Shown piece after piece: positions 22,805 to 34,776 of a stretch of DNA of 64,000 nucleotides. Below the pieces are notes generated by a model, which was not told the origin of the DNA, ran no database searches, and saw only the letters and a program-made list of their open reading frames with translations. How positions within the stretch are numbered: the stretch's first letter is position 1; the number at the start of each line of letters is the position of its first letter. A program made the translations under genes and the position numbers. The stretch comes from Ligustrum vulgare (taxonomy: Eukaryota > Streptophyta > Magnoliopsida > Lamiales > Oleaceae), in the NCBI GenBank assembly GCA_963555705.1, contig OY743173.1, positions 2,645,501 through 2,709,500 of the forward strand, given 5' to 3'.

Positions 22805-23345
22805 TTTTTATTTGAAATATGTAAGGTTTTTGCGACAAGCAATGAACGTTGCCAAAAAAAAAAAGATTTGAAATGGGTAATAAACATTGCAAAAGGTTGT
22901 CAAAGCTAATCTTTAATGATATGCAATGAATGTTTCTAAAGGTGGCAAAGCACAAAAAATCTTGCAAAAAAGCAAAATAAGTAAACTTTTTGCAACACAT
23001 AATGAATGTTGCAAAAGGTTGTTAATAGGAAATGGATTTTGCAAAAAACCCGAAATATGTAAACTTTTTGCAACCATCAACAAACGTTGCAGAAGGTTGT
23101 CAAAGCTAACATTTAAAAACATATAATGAACATTTCCAAAGGGGGACGACTTGACAACGATCGGAACGTTGCAAAAAAGTAATACAATTTTTTTTTTTTT
23201 TGCGACAAACAATGAACATAATAAAGGACATATTAGCAATATGCATTAAAAGAACGTTGTCAAAATTCAATTTAGTTAATCAATGGTAACATAAACTTAC
23301 GAAATGTCGCAATAGACCCTTTTAGCAACATGCAATCACTGAATG
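22805..23345. repeat. CACTA-type subterminal repeats, second remnant
   Basis: Many copies of aatgaacgttgc, aatgttgcaaaagg and tttttgcaac occur in both orientations. The motif set matches the ends of the element 31755-45795. No CACTA terminus was found. Upstream (22440-22800) a GC-richer stretch may be sequence carried with it, but it was not identified. Confidence 0.55.
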
Positions 23346-23660
23346 GTAATATTGTTCCTTCATTGATTAAGAATTTCAAATTTCGGGAAGTATTATGATC
23401 ATCAAATTAGAGGTGTTTCCATTTCTCAAATGAATTTTGGTACGAAAGTGGAATTCAAATTCTTCAAACAAGAAAAAGTTAAAAGCTAGAGACTACATAG
23501 GAAATAATTTTATTGTAATGAATTAATGATTGAAAAAGTGTACAAAGTCTTTGTATATAGGCCAAATTATTCCCTAATCTTATTAATGAGGGAACTAAAA
23601 AAGAAAAGAAACTAAAGAATAAAAAACTTATTCTAATCAATCAAGAAAATAATAGTTTTG

Positions 23661-23775
23661 TTATATGTACAAACAAGTGTACAAACTGACGCATCACATC
23701 ACTTAAAAAATAAATAACCATTAAATGACCACATCATTGTTTGTAAGATTGTTTGTACATTTAGTTTGTACAAGT
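23661..23775. mobile_element. short MITE-like inverted repeat, TGTACAAAC ends
   Basis: The left end reads ATGTACAAACAAGTGTACAA and the right end is the complement of CTTGTACAAACTAAATGTAC. The paired GTACAAA boxes form a hairpin-like element of about 110 bp. Confidence 0.45.
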
Positions 23776-24339
23776 AGCAATTTTCAGAAAATAAATCATA
23801 ACCTAAGCAAGAAAGAAGAATGAAAAGTGAAAAGAATAAAAATAAAAATAAAAATAAAAATCTTATTACAAATATTCTATTATAAATAACTAATTATTAT
23901 TCTATTTATAATAGGTTTGTCCTACATCATATGGTGTACTAAAATCTAATTGTTTCATCGAAACAATAAAAATAAAAGTAAATTCGAAGCTTAGCCAAAC
24001 CGAATTATAGAATTAAAAACACGCTTTAAAAGTTTTTCCTTCATTAAACATTTGTAAAAAAATGGCATTTTTAAAAGCATGCTTACTCACTTCTCAGGAA
24101 AGGAAATTTACTTCTATTTTAGGCTTGCCAAACATTCTCTAATTCATGTAGTCTGCAGAGGGTTTCTACACCCATTCGAAGATTTATCACGTAGACAAAG
24201 AAGACAAATATAATTAAAAAAAAAAACAATTTAAATGGTAAGTGAAAAAGATGAACCATTCATAAAATATTCTGAAAGAGCAACCACAATCAAATCTAAA
24301 AAGTTTTCAAGTCTCAAACAAAGGGAACAAGAATTCTTA

Positions 24340-24640
24340 TTCAAATAACGATGCAGTTGTTCACATGCATTAATCATCAAAAAACAGCAGTGTCATGCAC
24401 ATATAAAAACCCACAAACAAAAACAACAAAAAAAGATAGATCTACTGAAACCCTGGTGACAATTTGATATAAGCCAAGAAATTTAGAGGAAAAAATGAGC
24501 ATACAAAGTATATAAACATGGAGAACCGAATACCCAAACACATGGAGAAATCAAAATGGAGAACAATATTTACGAACCTTTTCTAGAGAAAGAGAGATCA
24601 GCTTTTCATTACAATTTTGGTTGGCATGCACTCCTAGGGA
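24340..24640 (-). promoter_or_regulatory. leader region of B3 copy A
   Basis: It aligns with the leader of copy B (52735-53090), including cttttctagag against ctttttcagag with a conserved minus-strand GT donor after AAAAG. It probably holds 5' untranslated exon(s), with transcription starting near 24640. In copy A the downstream leader intron is about 4.8 kb longer. No transcript evidence is available here. Confidence 0.45.
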
Positions 24641-24939
24641 GAATATATAAGAGAAGAGGGTTGTAGTTTTTGGGCTGCTGTGAATGGCGTTATAATTGAG
24701 TTGACTATTTTCTTATGAGGAATTTACGACGAAACGACTAGCTAGAATACAAAATGAGATGAGGACACCATTTCAAAAAGAGTAATGCTAGCATTGGAAT
24801 TAGGTGGCATTAATGATCGAATTAATTAAATGAGTCATACTTATTCACTAAATTTAATTGAGTCTATCATTTAATTATGACACATTTGATAGTATTTTAC
24901 TGCCATTGGTGTTAGATAATATTATTATTACAAAAATTG

Positions 24940-25015
24940 AGTTGGAGAAAAAATATTTACGGAGTTTTCTGGAGAAAGTGAGAGGAGAGCTTTCCATTAC
25001 AATTCTGACCACTAC
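24940..25015 (-). repeat. second copy of the copy A leader segment
   Basis: gagaaaaaatatttacggag to ctttccattacaattctgacc repeats 24560-24620 about 380 bases upstream with a few substitutions, a local duplication of the putative first leader exon. Confidence 0.6.
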
Positions 25016-25743
25016 GTTTTACTCATGCAGATTGAAAGTGAAAGCCAAAAATGTATTAACGAGTGTTTCCATCTCAAAATTTGAAATTAACTTATGGGTA
25101 TTCCCCTTTGGATTTGCTTCATTTATAATCATTTTCTTTTCATGATATAAACGCAAGAATAACAACGAAAAATAAAGAACACATAGATTTTACGTGGAAA
25201 ACCTAGAACAAAGAGAAATTCTCACATGCACTTTATGAAAATATGATAGTAAAATAAATTGTGTTTTGGGGACTCCTATATATAACAATATCAAAACCCT
25301 AAATTACATAGGGCCGAAAATAATACAGGTCCATACTGTCACTACAAGAAAATTTTGCTTTCCCTACAAATAATGCGCATACAAAATAAATTTTGTATTT
25401 AAAGATTGCTTTTTCCTTCAAAATGAGATTTTGTAGGGGTAAAAAATTGCCTCAAAATATATGTATACTTAGCCTACAAAATTCCTCCTATAAAATGAGA
25501 TTTGTAGGCGGAACTTCTTTTTTCTCACAAAAATAATTTTCGTAGGGATAGAGTTTTGTCTATAAAATTTTAGAAGACAAATTTTAATTCGTAGCATGAG
25601 TTTATTTCTCCCTATAAATTTAATATTAAATTTATAGAAGTATTTTTCGTGACATAAGAGATATCTTTTGTCGACAAAAGAATTCACCAATTTGTAGGCT
25701 AAACATTAGAGACAATTCTCATTTTATTTTTTAACTAGTTCCG

Positions 25744-25746
<3 letters not shown>

Positions 25747-25781
<35 letters not shown>
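25747..25781. repeat. (AT)n microsatellite
   Basis: An uninterrupted AT dinucleotide run inside CACTA element 1. Confidence 0.95.
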
Positions 25782-25784
<3 letters not shown>

Positions 25785-27135
25785 AAAAAATAATAAAAAA
25801 TTGTAAATTTAATGGCCAAAAATAAAGCCCGCTTTCCCTCTCAAAATTTTCAATTTCCCTCCAAACAAAATAATATATGCCCTACAGCCCTAGTCGTAGA
25901 GATTACTTTCCCAACTCGGTCCCTCCCTTCAGCCCCCAAAAAATTAACCCAATTAGCGCCACCAGCAACCCCAAAGCCGTCTACAGCTCTACCGTTGAAG
26001 ATGAATTCATCCGCTAACAAATCCCTCACACTTAACCCCGTCCACTACCGTTGAAGACAGTACCTGAGAGAACCGGAGTAGCGACTATTGAGACGAATTC
26101 AGGGCTTCAATCGCTGCAATCAGAGGAGGAAAACTATCAGTCTGAAGCAGGTACATTATCCCTTATCTGTCATCTTCAAAGAGAACATTTCAATTGCATT
26201 TGAGAGTTTCTGCAATTTCGATGTCCCTGCACCTGTTTAATTTCTCAAGTGAAAAACCACTAGTTATGCCATGTTTGATCAATAAACGTACATTATATGA
26301 TTTTTATCACAATTATTAAGTGATGACATAGGCTTCTGCAAACGTATATTTGATGAATTTTCTCACAATTATTGAGTGACAACATTCTTCTCATCTCTCT
26401 TTGATTCACGGTTGCTTCGAAATGCTATTAAATTTTATGTTTCTGGGATTAATATATCATGAATATTTTAAAATAGAATAGGAGAAGAAAAGTTCACTTG
26501 ATTATTGTCCAACAAAAAAAAAGGCATAATAGATAATAATTCTGTTTTTCCTTTAAAGACTTCTACTTTCTTTGCCAAAATTTGTTGAAATTCCATCTCT
26601 TCCTTATTTGATGAATAAAACTCTTTGATTTTGAAAACATATGTTGTGATATGCATTCATTGTTCCTCATATTTATTCTTCCATCTTCCCTGCGGCTTTA
26701 AAATAATTTATTGTCATTCTTGATACTCTATGAATTCAGTATAAAGTTTTGATTATTAAATTTAATATCTTTTACGGGTTGTGGAACCAGTTGTGGATAG
26801 CAGAGCTTTCTTCAATCCAAAGAGAAAAAAAGGTAACTTTGAATCATTCTAGCAACACACCTTTAGTTATGATCATTGTAGCTCTATACAAGAATCTGTC
26901 AAAGACTAGGAAGATTATGCTACATACATCTTTTAGCCTAGATTACTGAATGAATCTTTGAATGTTAGAAATTGGTTGAATATGCGACTATATGTTTGAG
27001 ATTTGTGATTGCTAAATTTTTGTTTAGAACTGCTTTTCTAATTTTTATTGTCGTTATATTTGGCATTTATTGCATAAGGATTTTTTCTGTAATTTGTACT
27101 TAGCCATTGTTCAAAACCCATCTTTTAATATTATG

Positions 27136-27649
27136 GTGCGTTTGATAACGAGGGTGGAATTTGGTTGGAAAGAAAATGAATTCTAGGGAATTGAATTCCT
27201 GGGAATTAGAAGTTAATGTGTTTGATTGGTTTAATTTTCTAGGTGGAAAAAGTAGGGATTTTTCCAACTTTTATTGTTTGATTGACATTATTTTCCAAGG
27301 AAAATAAAGTAATTTTTTGCTATTTTAATCAATTTTTTTTTTTTTTTTTACTTTTTAAATATATTTGTACTTGATGATGATAATGTTATTTTTTGGAAAG
27401 AAAATAAGTCAATTAACAACAACAAAATTGATTAAACGTGTCGAAAATAATTTTCCATCTACCAAGGAAAACAAAAAACCACCAAAACCCAAAGAAAACA
27501 TTTTCCACCAAATCAAGGAAAAGGGACGCGTGGGTGGGGTCCGCGAAAAATATTTTTCGTGGAAAATTTTCGCAATCAAACGGAGTAAAGTAGAAAAGTT
27601 GGAAAAAAATTTCCTTTTCCACGGAAAATAATGGTTATCAAACAGACCC
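27136..27649. mobile_element. possible MITE, GTTTGATAAC ends
   Basis: The left end GTGCGTTTGATAACGAGGG and the right complement GGTCTGTTTGATAACCATT share TTTGATAAC, followed in both by a GGAA-rich segment. The interior contains repeated ttttccacggaaaa-like motifs. A comparable block is at 47456-47968. Target duplication is not clear. Confidence 0.5.
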
Positions 27650-28756
27650 TTAGTATCAATGCCTTGTATGCAAGTTATCCTTATTAAAGTCACCATCATT
27701 TATTTTTGTCATTCTTTGTTGTAGAGTGTCAATCAACTAAAGTATTTGTTTCACTAATTCTTGCTCGACTAGTCAAATTAGTTTAGGTTAAATGGCTTGA
27801 GCTTAGTTATCAACCAATATCTTGAGCTTAGCTCATGAAACCTTTATTGGAAAAATTGCAGCTTTATTCAGAAAAAGATTGGGGAGAGGGTATTACAACT
27901 ATTTCTTTTGGCTCTCATTGACCCTTTAATTCATCATAATTAAAGTTAACATCATCGTAATTAGTTGGTGTTGCATGAATTCAGTCTTTTAGATGAGACA
28001 TTTTAAGATTCTTCTATATTCTAGTGTAACTTAAGAGAATTAAAGTTGATCAAGATAGTTACTGTCTATTTTGGTAATAACTTGATTAAAATTATTGATT
28101 CTAAATTTAAATATCAAATTAATAATTCATTCACGAAATGATTAAAACAATCTTAAATTTTTTAGGTTTGAAAGGAATAACTCTTTCATTGGAGTGTATT
28201 CATCTTTCGTTCGCTCTAGGTACAAAATTGCCTCAGCCTCAGATAACATGAGGATTTTATATTGAATTTTCAAAAGAATTTCTTGCCATCCTTCAAGATG
28301 ATTATTGGTGGCTAATCATTTTTCTGGTTATGTAGCAGCGAATCGAGTTTTGGACTTTAGAACTTCCTTCAATTCAAATTAAAACAAGGTAAGTTCGTAT
28401 ATTAACGTGATGTACCTTCAATTTACGATGACAGTAATCTCTTAATAAGTTGGTATTTATCAATTTAAATTTATATTGTTGTGGAGTTGAGGATTGATTA
28501 GAATGACTTGTTTATGGTTGGATGTTGAATGAGTTGTGATTTTATGTTTTAAAATAGTTGCGATGTCTCTTTACAGGTTGGCTAAGTCCAATTTATAGGG
28601 GAGATTTTGTCGAAATTTCTTTAGATTTATGACTTGATATTTGATTATTACTTGGTTTTTGTGCAGATGCATATTTTTTTAATAGTTAATTTTTGTACCA
28701 AATGAAGTACCATATTTGCGTTTGAGGAATTAAGATTATTGGCATTGAATGTGTAG

Positions 28757-30360
28757 GTGCCGGACACTTGCCATATACTCCTGATGATACTCCTACTCGA
28801 GGGGCATGCAAACAAATTAAGACTTCTAGTATAGTGCGTACAACTCGAGAAAAAATTCGAGTTTTCTACAACTCATTGAGCAGACGAGCAACATGTTCTA
28901 AAGTTCATAGTCTGCTAGTTCATGATATTGGAGCCATCATTCGATCACATTGTTTGATGAATACGGGATATTGGCGGGCCATTCCTCCAAATGGGAAGAA
29001 GGATCTTATGGATGAGATCACTCATATATGTTGTATATATGTTATGTGATTATTGACTTTTGTTTAGTTTTTAATTTTTTTTGGTATTTGTGTGAAATTA
29101 ATAACCAAGTGAAACTTATATATATGTGAATCATTCAAAATCACATTTTATCTTTGTCATTTTGTTTCATTTTAATTATGTCAATGCTAGACGAACTTCG
29201 AGATAGATTTGAAAGACTCGAGATTGGAAAATTATGTTAGTAGACTATAGAATGGGAGATATAGGGAGTTCAAGGTTGAGTTGAGTACATACTATAAGTT
29301 GCGCAACACACATGAGGATGCCTTAGCCAACTCCCCTTTGGAGATGCTTGATAGAAGTGTAGATCAGTGGGTAGAACTGTGTAATCATTTCAACTTTGGG
29401 AAGTTCAAGGTATTTTGGACGCTCTCTTTCCATTGTATTTACTCTTAATTTTGTTATGTAATATCTATATTCTCCCTTAACAGAAGGCATTATTGGCAAA
29501 CATAGAAACTTGGTCTAAGAAGAGGTGCAATCATCGTACTGGTTCGCGTCCTCTCTCATACATAGTGGAGGAGATGACAGAGGTAATGAACATTATATTA
29601 TAACATACACTTAATTAGTTTGATGTGCTGGAAATGTCCCTTTTTCCAATATTAGGATGGTTCGAAATTCCCAAAGTAGACGCATTTGAGTTCGCTTATG
29701 CGGGAAAGAACAAGTATTGGAATGATAGTGCAGCTAAGGCTCAACATGTAAGAAATTCCTACTTTCTAATTTTTGTTTCATTTCATCATTCCAGTTTTGA
29801 ACATGTGAAAACTCTGAAATTTTCTTGCAATAAATATGGATTTTTTATTTTTTCCAAATTTTAATGTGCATCTTACCTTTCTCTACTTATTGTTTATATA
29901 ATGTTTCATGAATTGTGTTGATTTTTTGTAGGATGAGATGCTTACTAAAGCTGGTGAATATCTTACAGAGAGGGCAAAGGAGGAACAACTTCCAGAGGAT
30001 ACTCCTTTTGAGCAAATCCCTGTTGATGATCCAGATGCCAGACTTAAAATTATGACGTCCGTTCTAGGTGTGAAGCTCAGACGTCAAATTCGTGGATTGA
30101 GAGATGGTCGTCTTTGAGATATTGGGAGTTCTTCCAATGTGGATCATATGAAGAAGGAGTTGGAAGAAGAATGTGCTGTTTGAAAGGCAGTTGATGCTGC
30201 TCGAATTGAGACATAGCAAAGATTGCAAAAGAAATTGAAGGTTGTTGAGAATCAATTTAATTCTACACTGCAGACTTGATACAATTCTATGGAACAACTT
30301 CGTAGTCATGTTCTTGGCTTTGTTCTATCGCCATTTACTTCATTAATTATCAGTAGATGA
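28757..30360 (+). pseudogene. TNPA-type (Ptta/En/Spm family) transposon protein, decayed
   Basis: Exon-like pieces at about 28757-29049, 29190-29409, 29484-29582, 29657-29747 and 29932-30360 have AG/GT borders. They encode the order seen in plant transposase_24 proteins: DTPTRGACKQIK, GRYREFKVEL with HYK-like YYKLRN, VDQWVELCNHF, then FEIPKVDAFEFAYAGKNKY and a C-terminal coiled coil (LEEECA..., VENQF). Five in-frame stops interrupt it (29248, 30115, 30181, 30214, 30277; the last four are exactly in one phase). It presumably once bound the subterminal repeats of this CACTA family. It cannot make a full protein now. Confidence 0.7.
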
Positions 30361-31122
30361 TGATACTAATGAGGAAAATAATGGTATTGGGATGAAGAGA
30401 ACGACTTTGATGAGGAGGATTACTTCGGTGACAATGAGTAACATATCTAATTTATAGTGATGAATGATTTTTTTTTTTTTTAAATATTGGATTGAAAAAG
30501 TTAGAAAGAATGTTTGCTAGCTATATTGGATGATTTTTATTTATATTTTGGTACATTGTTATTTCATGTTCAAATAATGATTGACATTAATTACATGTTT
30601 AATTAGTTTAATTTACTTTTTTTTGCATCTATGTTTTATTTTCAATAATTATAATAAAAATAAAAAATTTAAAAACATTTAATTTCTTTCTGCAAATTAA
30701 ATTATTGTTGGGATAAATATATTTTGCCAACAAAATTTGCCTCCTCACAAATCTTTTTTGGTAAAGAAATGTAGGATTAAGCCTACAAATGTTTTTTGAC
30801 ACAATAATTTTGTAGGGAAATGTACGATTTTATTTTTATCTTGTACCTACAAAATCAATGTTGTAGGTCAAATTAACTTTAGTAGACGAATAATTTTGTA
30901 GGGAAATCACTTCGTCCACAAATTTTATTTGTCTCCAAAAGATTTGTAGGGAGAGACTTTAGCCCACGAATTTTCGATATTTGTCTTCTAATACCTTTCC
31001 CCACGATGTTTGTGCTACAAATATCGCTACAAATTGTTTTTGTCTCGAAAAGTCTTTCCCTACAAATAACTACCTTTCCCTACGAATTTAATTTGTATGT
31101 GGAATGTAAAATTTTTGTAGTG

Positions 31123-31751
31123 TGCAGGAGCTATAGCCCCGTGCCCGATCCCTCCGCTATCATCATAGACCCACATTTTCCCCATAATTTAGTTTCACAA
31201 CAAGGCCGCACTGCAAACTTTTCAGGTGGGGCCAAACGGTATTTGGGTCACCGTTATTTGACAATTTTCAATGTCACAACTTGTTGGATAAATATTGGCG
31301 CTTTATCATATTCATTTTAACCAAAACAAAGTGCATGCAAAGACGATAAAATCTTGCAAAATATGGATAAGGTTTTGAGTTACTGAAATCAAGATTCACG
31401 CATAAGTATATGACAAATTGCGACTTACTGAAATGCAGAAATTAGAAGAAGGTGAAATTAAGTGAGGTAAGTGAATGCAAATATCTTTAAGACGAATTTT
31501 GCTCTCTGCAATGGTACTAACATGATCTAGATTAGTTATAGAGCTCGAGAATTATATCAGTTGAATGTAAAATAAGAATAAAATGCAGGAAATGACTCCA
31601 CTCATCAATTGTTACTATTACCAATAGAGAGGGAGAACTTCTATAATGCATAGTTGATCTATGAACTGAATTCTAGTACTCGAAATATTGATAGTGGATA
31701 GATATTTGAGAGATGATATTTGAGGGATTGAAGTTTGGGTAGTGGTGGTTG
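31123..31751. other. no recognised gene between the two CACTA elements
   Basis: AT-rich DNA. The sequences flanking CACTA 1 (25140-25339 and 31123-31330) look like one older repeat split by it. No coding domain was recognised. Confidence 0.4.
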
Positions 31752-31754
31752 CGG

Positions 31755-32170
31755 CACTACAACAAAAACAACCTTTTGCAACGTTCAAAAAATATTGCCA
31801 AAAGCCTTTTGCAACGTTTGACAAGTGTTGCAAATCGCAGTGTTGCCGTAGAGTAAAAACTTTTTGCAACGTTTTTTGAACGTTGCAAAAGACTGAAATA
31901 AACGTTGCAATAGACTTTTTGCAACATTTTTTAAGTGTTGTCATAGACTCTTTTGCAACGTTTTTTAAGTGTTGCCGTATACCCTTTTGCAACGTTTTTT
32001 AAGTGTTGCAATAACTTCTAACCCAATCTTTTGCAACGTTTATTAAGTGTTTCCGTAGACCCTCTTGCAACATTTTTTAAGTGTTGCAAAAGCTTTTAAC
32101 CCAACCTTTTACAACATTTGTTAAGTGTTGTAGTAGAGTCTTTTGTAACGTTTTTTGAACGCTGCTATAT
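31755..32170. repeat. left subterminal repeats of CACTA 2
   Basis: About ten copies of ttttgcaacgtttttt.aagtgttgc and variants, likely transposase-binding sites. Confidence 0.8.
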
Positions 32171-32430
32171 ATATATATATATTAAATATTATTGAAAAAA
32201 TTATTTATAAAACCCAAAAAATTTCTAATTAATTTATTAAAATGGCAATTTACACAGAGAGCAAAAGTAAATACATTATGAATTTTCGAATTCATACAAA
32301 ATAAAGTCTTGATAATATTTAACAAATCCACAAATCATACATAATAACAAATTCGCGAAAGAAAGTGTTGATAATGTTTGAAAAATCCGCAAAAGAACAT
32401 CATCATCATATCACAAAAGAAACATTTTAC

Positions 32431-32521
32431 TACGGGAACATCAACTTCATCCTGCAATATAACCGCACCTTTAGATTGCAAAATTCGATCGATCTCCAAA
32501 AGAATATCTTGAATGTTGCAC
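32431..32521 (-). pseudogene. captured exon of a PMT-type putative methyltransferase
   Basis: The minus-strand frame reads CNIQDILLEIDRILQSKGAV followed by ILQDEVDV. This matches the C-terminal segment of plant PMT (DUF248) Golgi methyltransferases, whose consensus is close to EDILLEMDRILRPEG. The upstream edge is a good acceptor (TTATAG) and a GT follows. Only one exon's worth is present, so it cannot encode an enzyme. It lies in the body of CACTA 2, not in a nested element. The match is from memory of the family and rests on about 30 residues. Confidence 0.65.
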
Positions 32522-32842
32522 CTATAACGAATTTGAGCAAAGTTATAAGTGAATATCACGATTTACTTAATAAATGGTAAAAAAATAAAAGAGTTAAAAG
32601 CAAAATAAATTTATATCTTTCCAATGTGTCATAGAAATTGATATGACTCGTCCTAAATTAATCTACAAGACCCGAGACGTTAAGTGCACCGATGACACAT
32701 GGATCAGCTAGATGCTAGATCTAGCACCAAGAAAAATGACCTTTTACCCCAAGTGTAAAAACCTTAACTTAGACGTGTTAACATCCATTTCATTCCCTTC
32801 TATTTTAAAAAATTCTATAGAAATTTCAACATAACCTCTCCT
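32522..32842. other. CACTA 2 interior, unidentified
   Basis: AT-rich interior of CACTA 2 between the PMT-like exon and a MITE. No further exon was recognised, though the DNA could be intron of the captured gene. Confidence 0.4.
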
Positions 32843-33804
32843 AGGGGTGGACATGGTTCGGTTTGGTTCTGGTTCCATTGGAACCAAACTGAACCATGAA
32901 CCGATGATTTTTTATTAATGGAACCAATCGATTTTTATAAAGATATGGAACCAAACCGGAACCAAACCGCTCGGTTCTGGTTTGGTTTGGTTTCCAGTAC
33001 ATTACTTGAATTTTAAAATATAAAAGCAAATTATCATCACATACCATATCCACAACCATAAGTTAGTACTTAGTAATGATTAATGAAATTCATTTACCAA
33101 AGTCTAAACTAATACACAAATATCAAGTTACATCTCCATACAAAATATTGTCTAATAACAATGATTTAAAAATGTAGATGAATGAGTCATTGATAGAGAT
33201 TATTTATATCAAACTACATGACTACGTTTTCATGCTTACCTAAAAACTATTAACATAAAACAAACAAAATAAATGCACGAAACACAAGATGATGCCTATA
33301 ATCTCAAAATAACTCTTTGAACTACAAGCATCATATTTTAGGACGAGTTAACAAATGTCCAAATTTCATCAAAAAGGTGAGAGATATGTAATGCATGAAA
33401 TCTTCCACCGAGTAAAAGGAGATGTGAGAGCCACATTGAAATATTTTCAGTTACATAGTAAGCAAAACCTCTTGCAAGGTACATACCAAACATGGAAAAA
33501 GAAAAATAAGACAGGATTAAAGAAAAATAAATTTAGATTTCTGATGGTATAAACAAGTTAAGACATAGATTACCAAAAGATTAGATAAAGTCAATTTTTT
33601 AACTTTTAAGAATAATTTTTTAAAAAAATATTTGATCTAAAAGTAGGCTTGAGCTTCGGTTCTTGGTTCTAGAAGAAGAACCAGAACCGGAACTAAAACC
33701 GTTTGGTTCTCCATATTAAGAACCAAACCATTAATTTTTTTTTGTAAAACCAAACCAAACCGCTCTGTTTGGTTTGGTTTGGTCCGGTCATTTTGTCCAC
33801 CCCT
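32843..33804. mobile_element. MULE-like MITE with GGTTTGGTT repeats
   Basis: The terminal repeats AGGGGTGGACA match exactly at both ends. The flanks AACCTCTCCT (32833-32842) and AACCTTTCCT (33805-33814) are a 10-bp duplication with one mismatch. Both ends carry ggttcggtttggttc-type repeats facing inwards. The middle is AT-rich with no domain. Confidence 0.8.
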
Positions 33805-33814
33805 AACCTTTCCT

Positions 33815-34207
33815 ATAAATTGACTTAGCCAACTTGTAGAGACACCATAACCAACATAATAAATTAAAAATCAAACCAACACCTCAAACAACATCCAACA
33901 TCAATCCCCAACTCCTCAACATCACAAATTCATTATAGCTGTGATCTTATGAAAATTTGGTCCTTTAATAACACAGCACTCTGAACTATCAAACATAGAA
34001 GTCTAATAACTATTATGTGAAATCAACCTTTTAACCTATAGGTGTCTTCATATCGCACAGAATTCCTATATCAATTCTCCATTTCATCCACGTGCCCCTA
34101 ATCCTATATATCTCATATTCATTCCACATTTTTGTTAATACTCGAAGAAATACTTTCTAAACAACACTCCTACATAGTGACTCCATTTTTATTGTTTTTC
34201 CGACTAC
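33815..34207. other. CACTA 2 interior, nothing recognised
   Basis: A/C-rich stretch between the MITE and Copia-2. No gene or repeat was recognised. Confidence 0.4.
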
Positions 34208-34212
34208 ACTAT

Positions 34213-34733
34213 TGTAGGATCTTTACCTTGATTTACAAAATCAAGAATACCAAAAATAATTTTTCAAGAATGCCAAAATCAATGAATTCGATTACCGACC
34301 GAAATGTAGGCTCACAACCATACCATTGGGAAAATCAAAACCACATGCACTCTCAATCTAATCAAGAAGATAAACTTTTCCTTGACTATTTTGAAGAAAA
34401 ACCCCAAGTTATCTTTTGTAGAGAGAAAACTAGAAAAAACCCTTTTCTAGATAAATATGCAACTCCTTTGAAAAAACTTGTTGCACCCATTTTATAAAAC
34501 TTGACCACCTTTTGGAAAAATACCAAAGTCCAAAATCAGCTTGTAAAAACATGTGACAAATTTATGCAACTACTAAAAAATTAGTTCCCAATTGGTTTTA
34601 ACGGTCGTAAGCCCTTTTTTTATTTTTGCCCCGGATTACTTTAAGTAATCCTCGAAATGCCACACAAGTTTATGTTAAACAAGATAGCATTTCTAAGGGC
34701 TTGTTTTTTTGATTCTAAGCCAATAATCTCACA
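34213..34733 (-). repeat. 3' LTR of Copia-2
   Basis: On the minus strand it begins TGTGAGATTATTGG and ends GGATCCTACA-like. A purine tract (complement of ttccttcacc) abuts it at 34734. A plus-strand open frame here is antisense to the element. Confidence 0.9.
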
Positions 34734-34776
34734 TTCCTTCACCTTGGCTTAAACCAAACCTCTACATAATCTAAAT

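Larger units (their letters stand above)
19160..24000. other. insertion-rich leader intron of B3 copy A
   Basis: Sequence on both sides (19012-19150 and about 24000 onward) aligns with the leader intron of copy B (52192-52330 and 52330-52560), so about 4.8 kb was added to copy A. Apart from the features listed separately, it is AT-rich with no recognised coding domain. Short frames at 19556-19777, 20554-20754 and 21262-21492 show no family resemblance. Confidence 0.5.
25340..31122 (+). mobile_element. CACTA (En/Spm) element 1
   Basis: It starts CACTACAAGAAAATTTTGC and ends with the complement of CACTACAAAAATTTTAC. The flanking 3-mers are TGT and TGC (one mismatch). Both ends carry many ctacaaa/tttgtaggg subterminal motifs (25340-25720 and 30700-31120). 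The interior has a decayed TNPA-type gene (28757-30360), an (AT)n tract and a possible nested MITE (27136-27649). No TNPD-type transposase was seen, so it is probably immobile alone. Confidence 0.8.

Noticed and set aside
34279..34497. Open frame conserved in both LTRs of Copia-2 (also 37821-38048)
   Set aside because: It is antisense to the element, and four of the differences between copies change the amino acid, so there is no sign of protein-level conservation. The shared frame follows from LTR identity.
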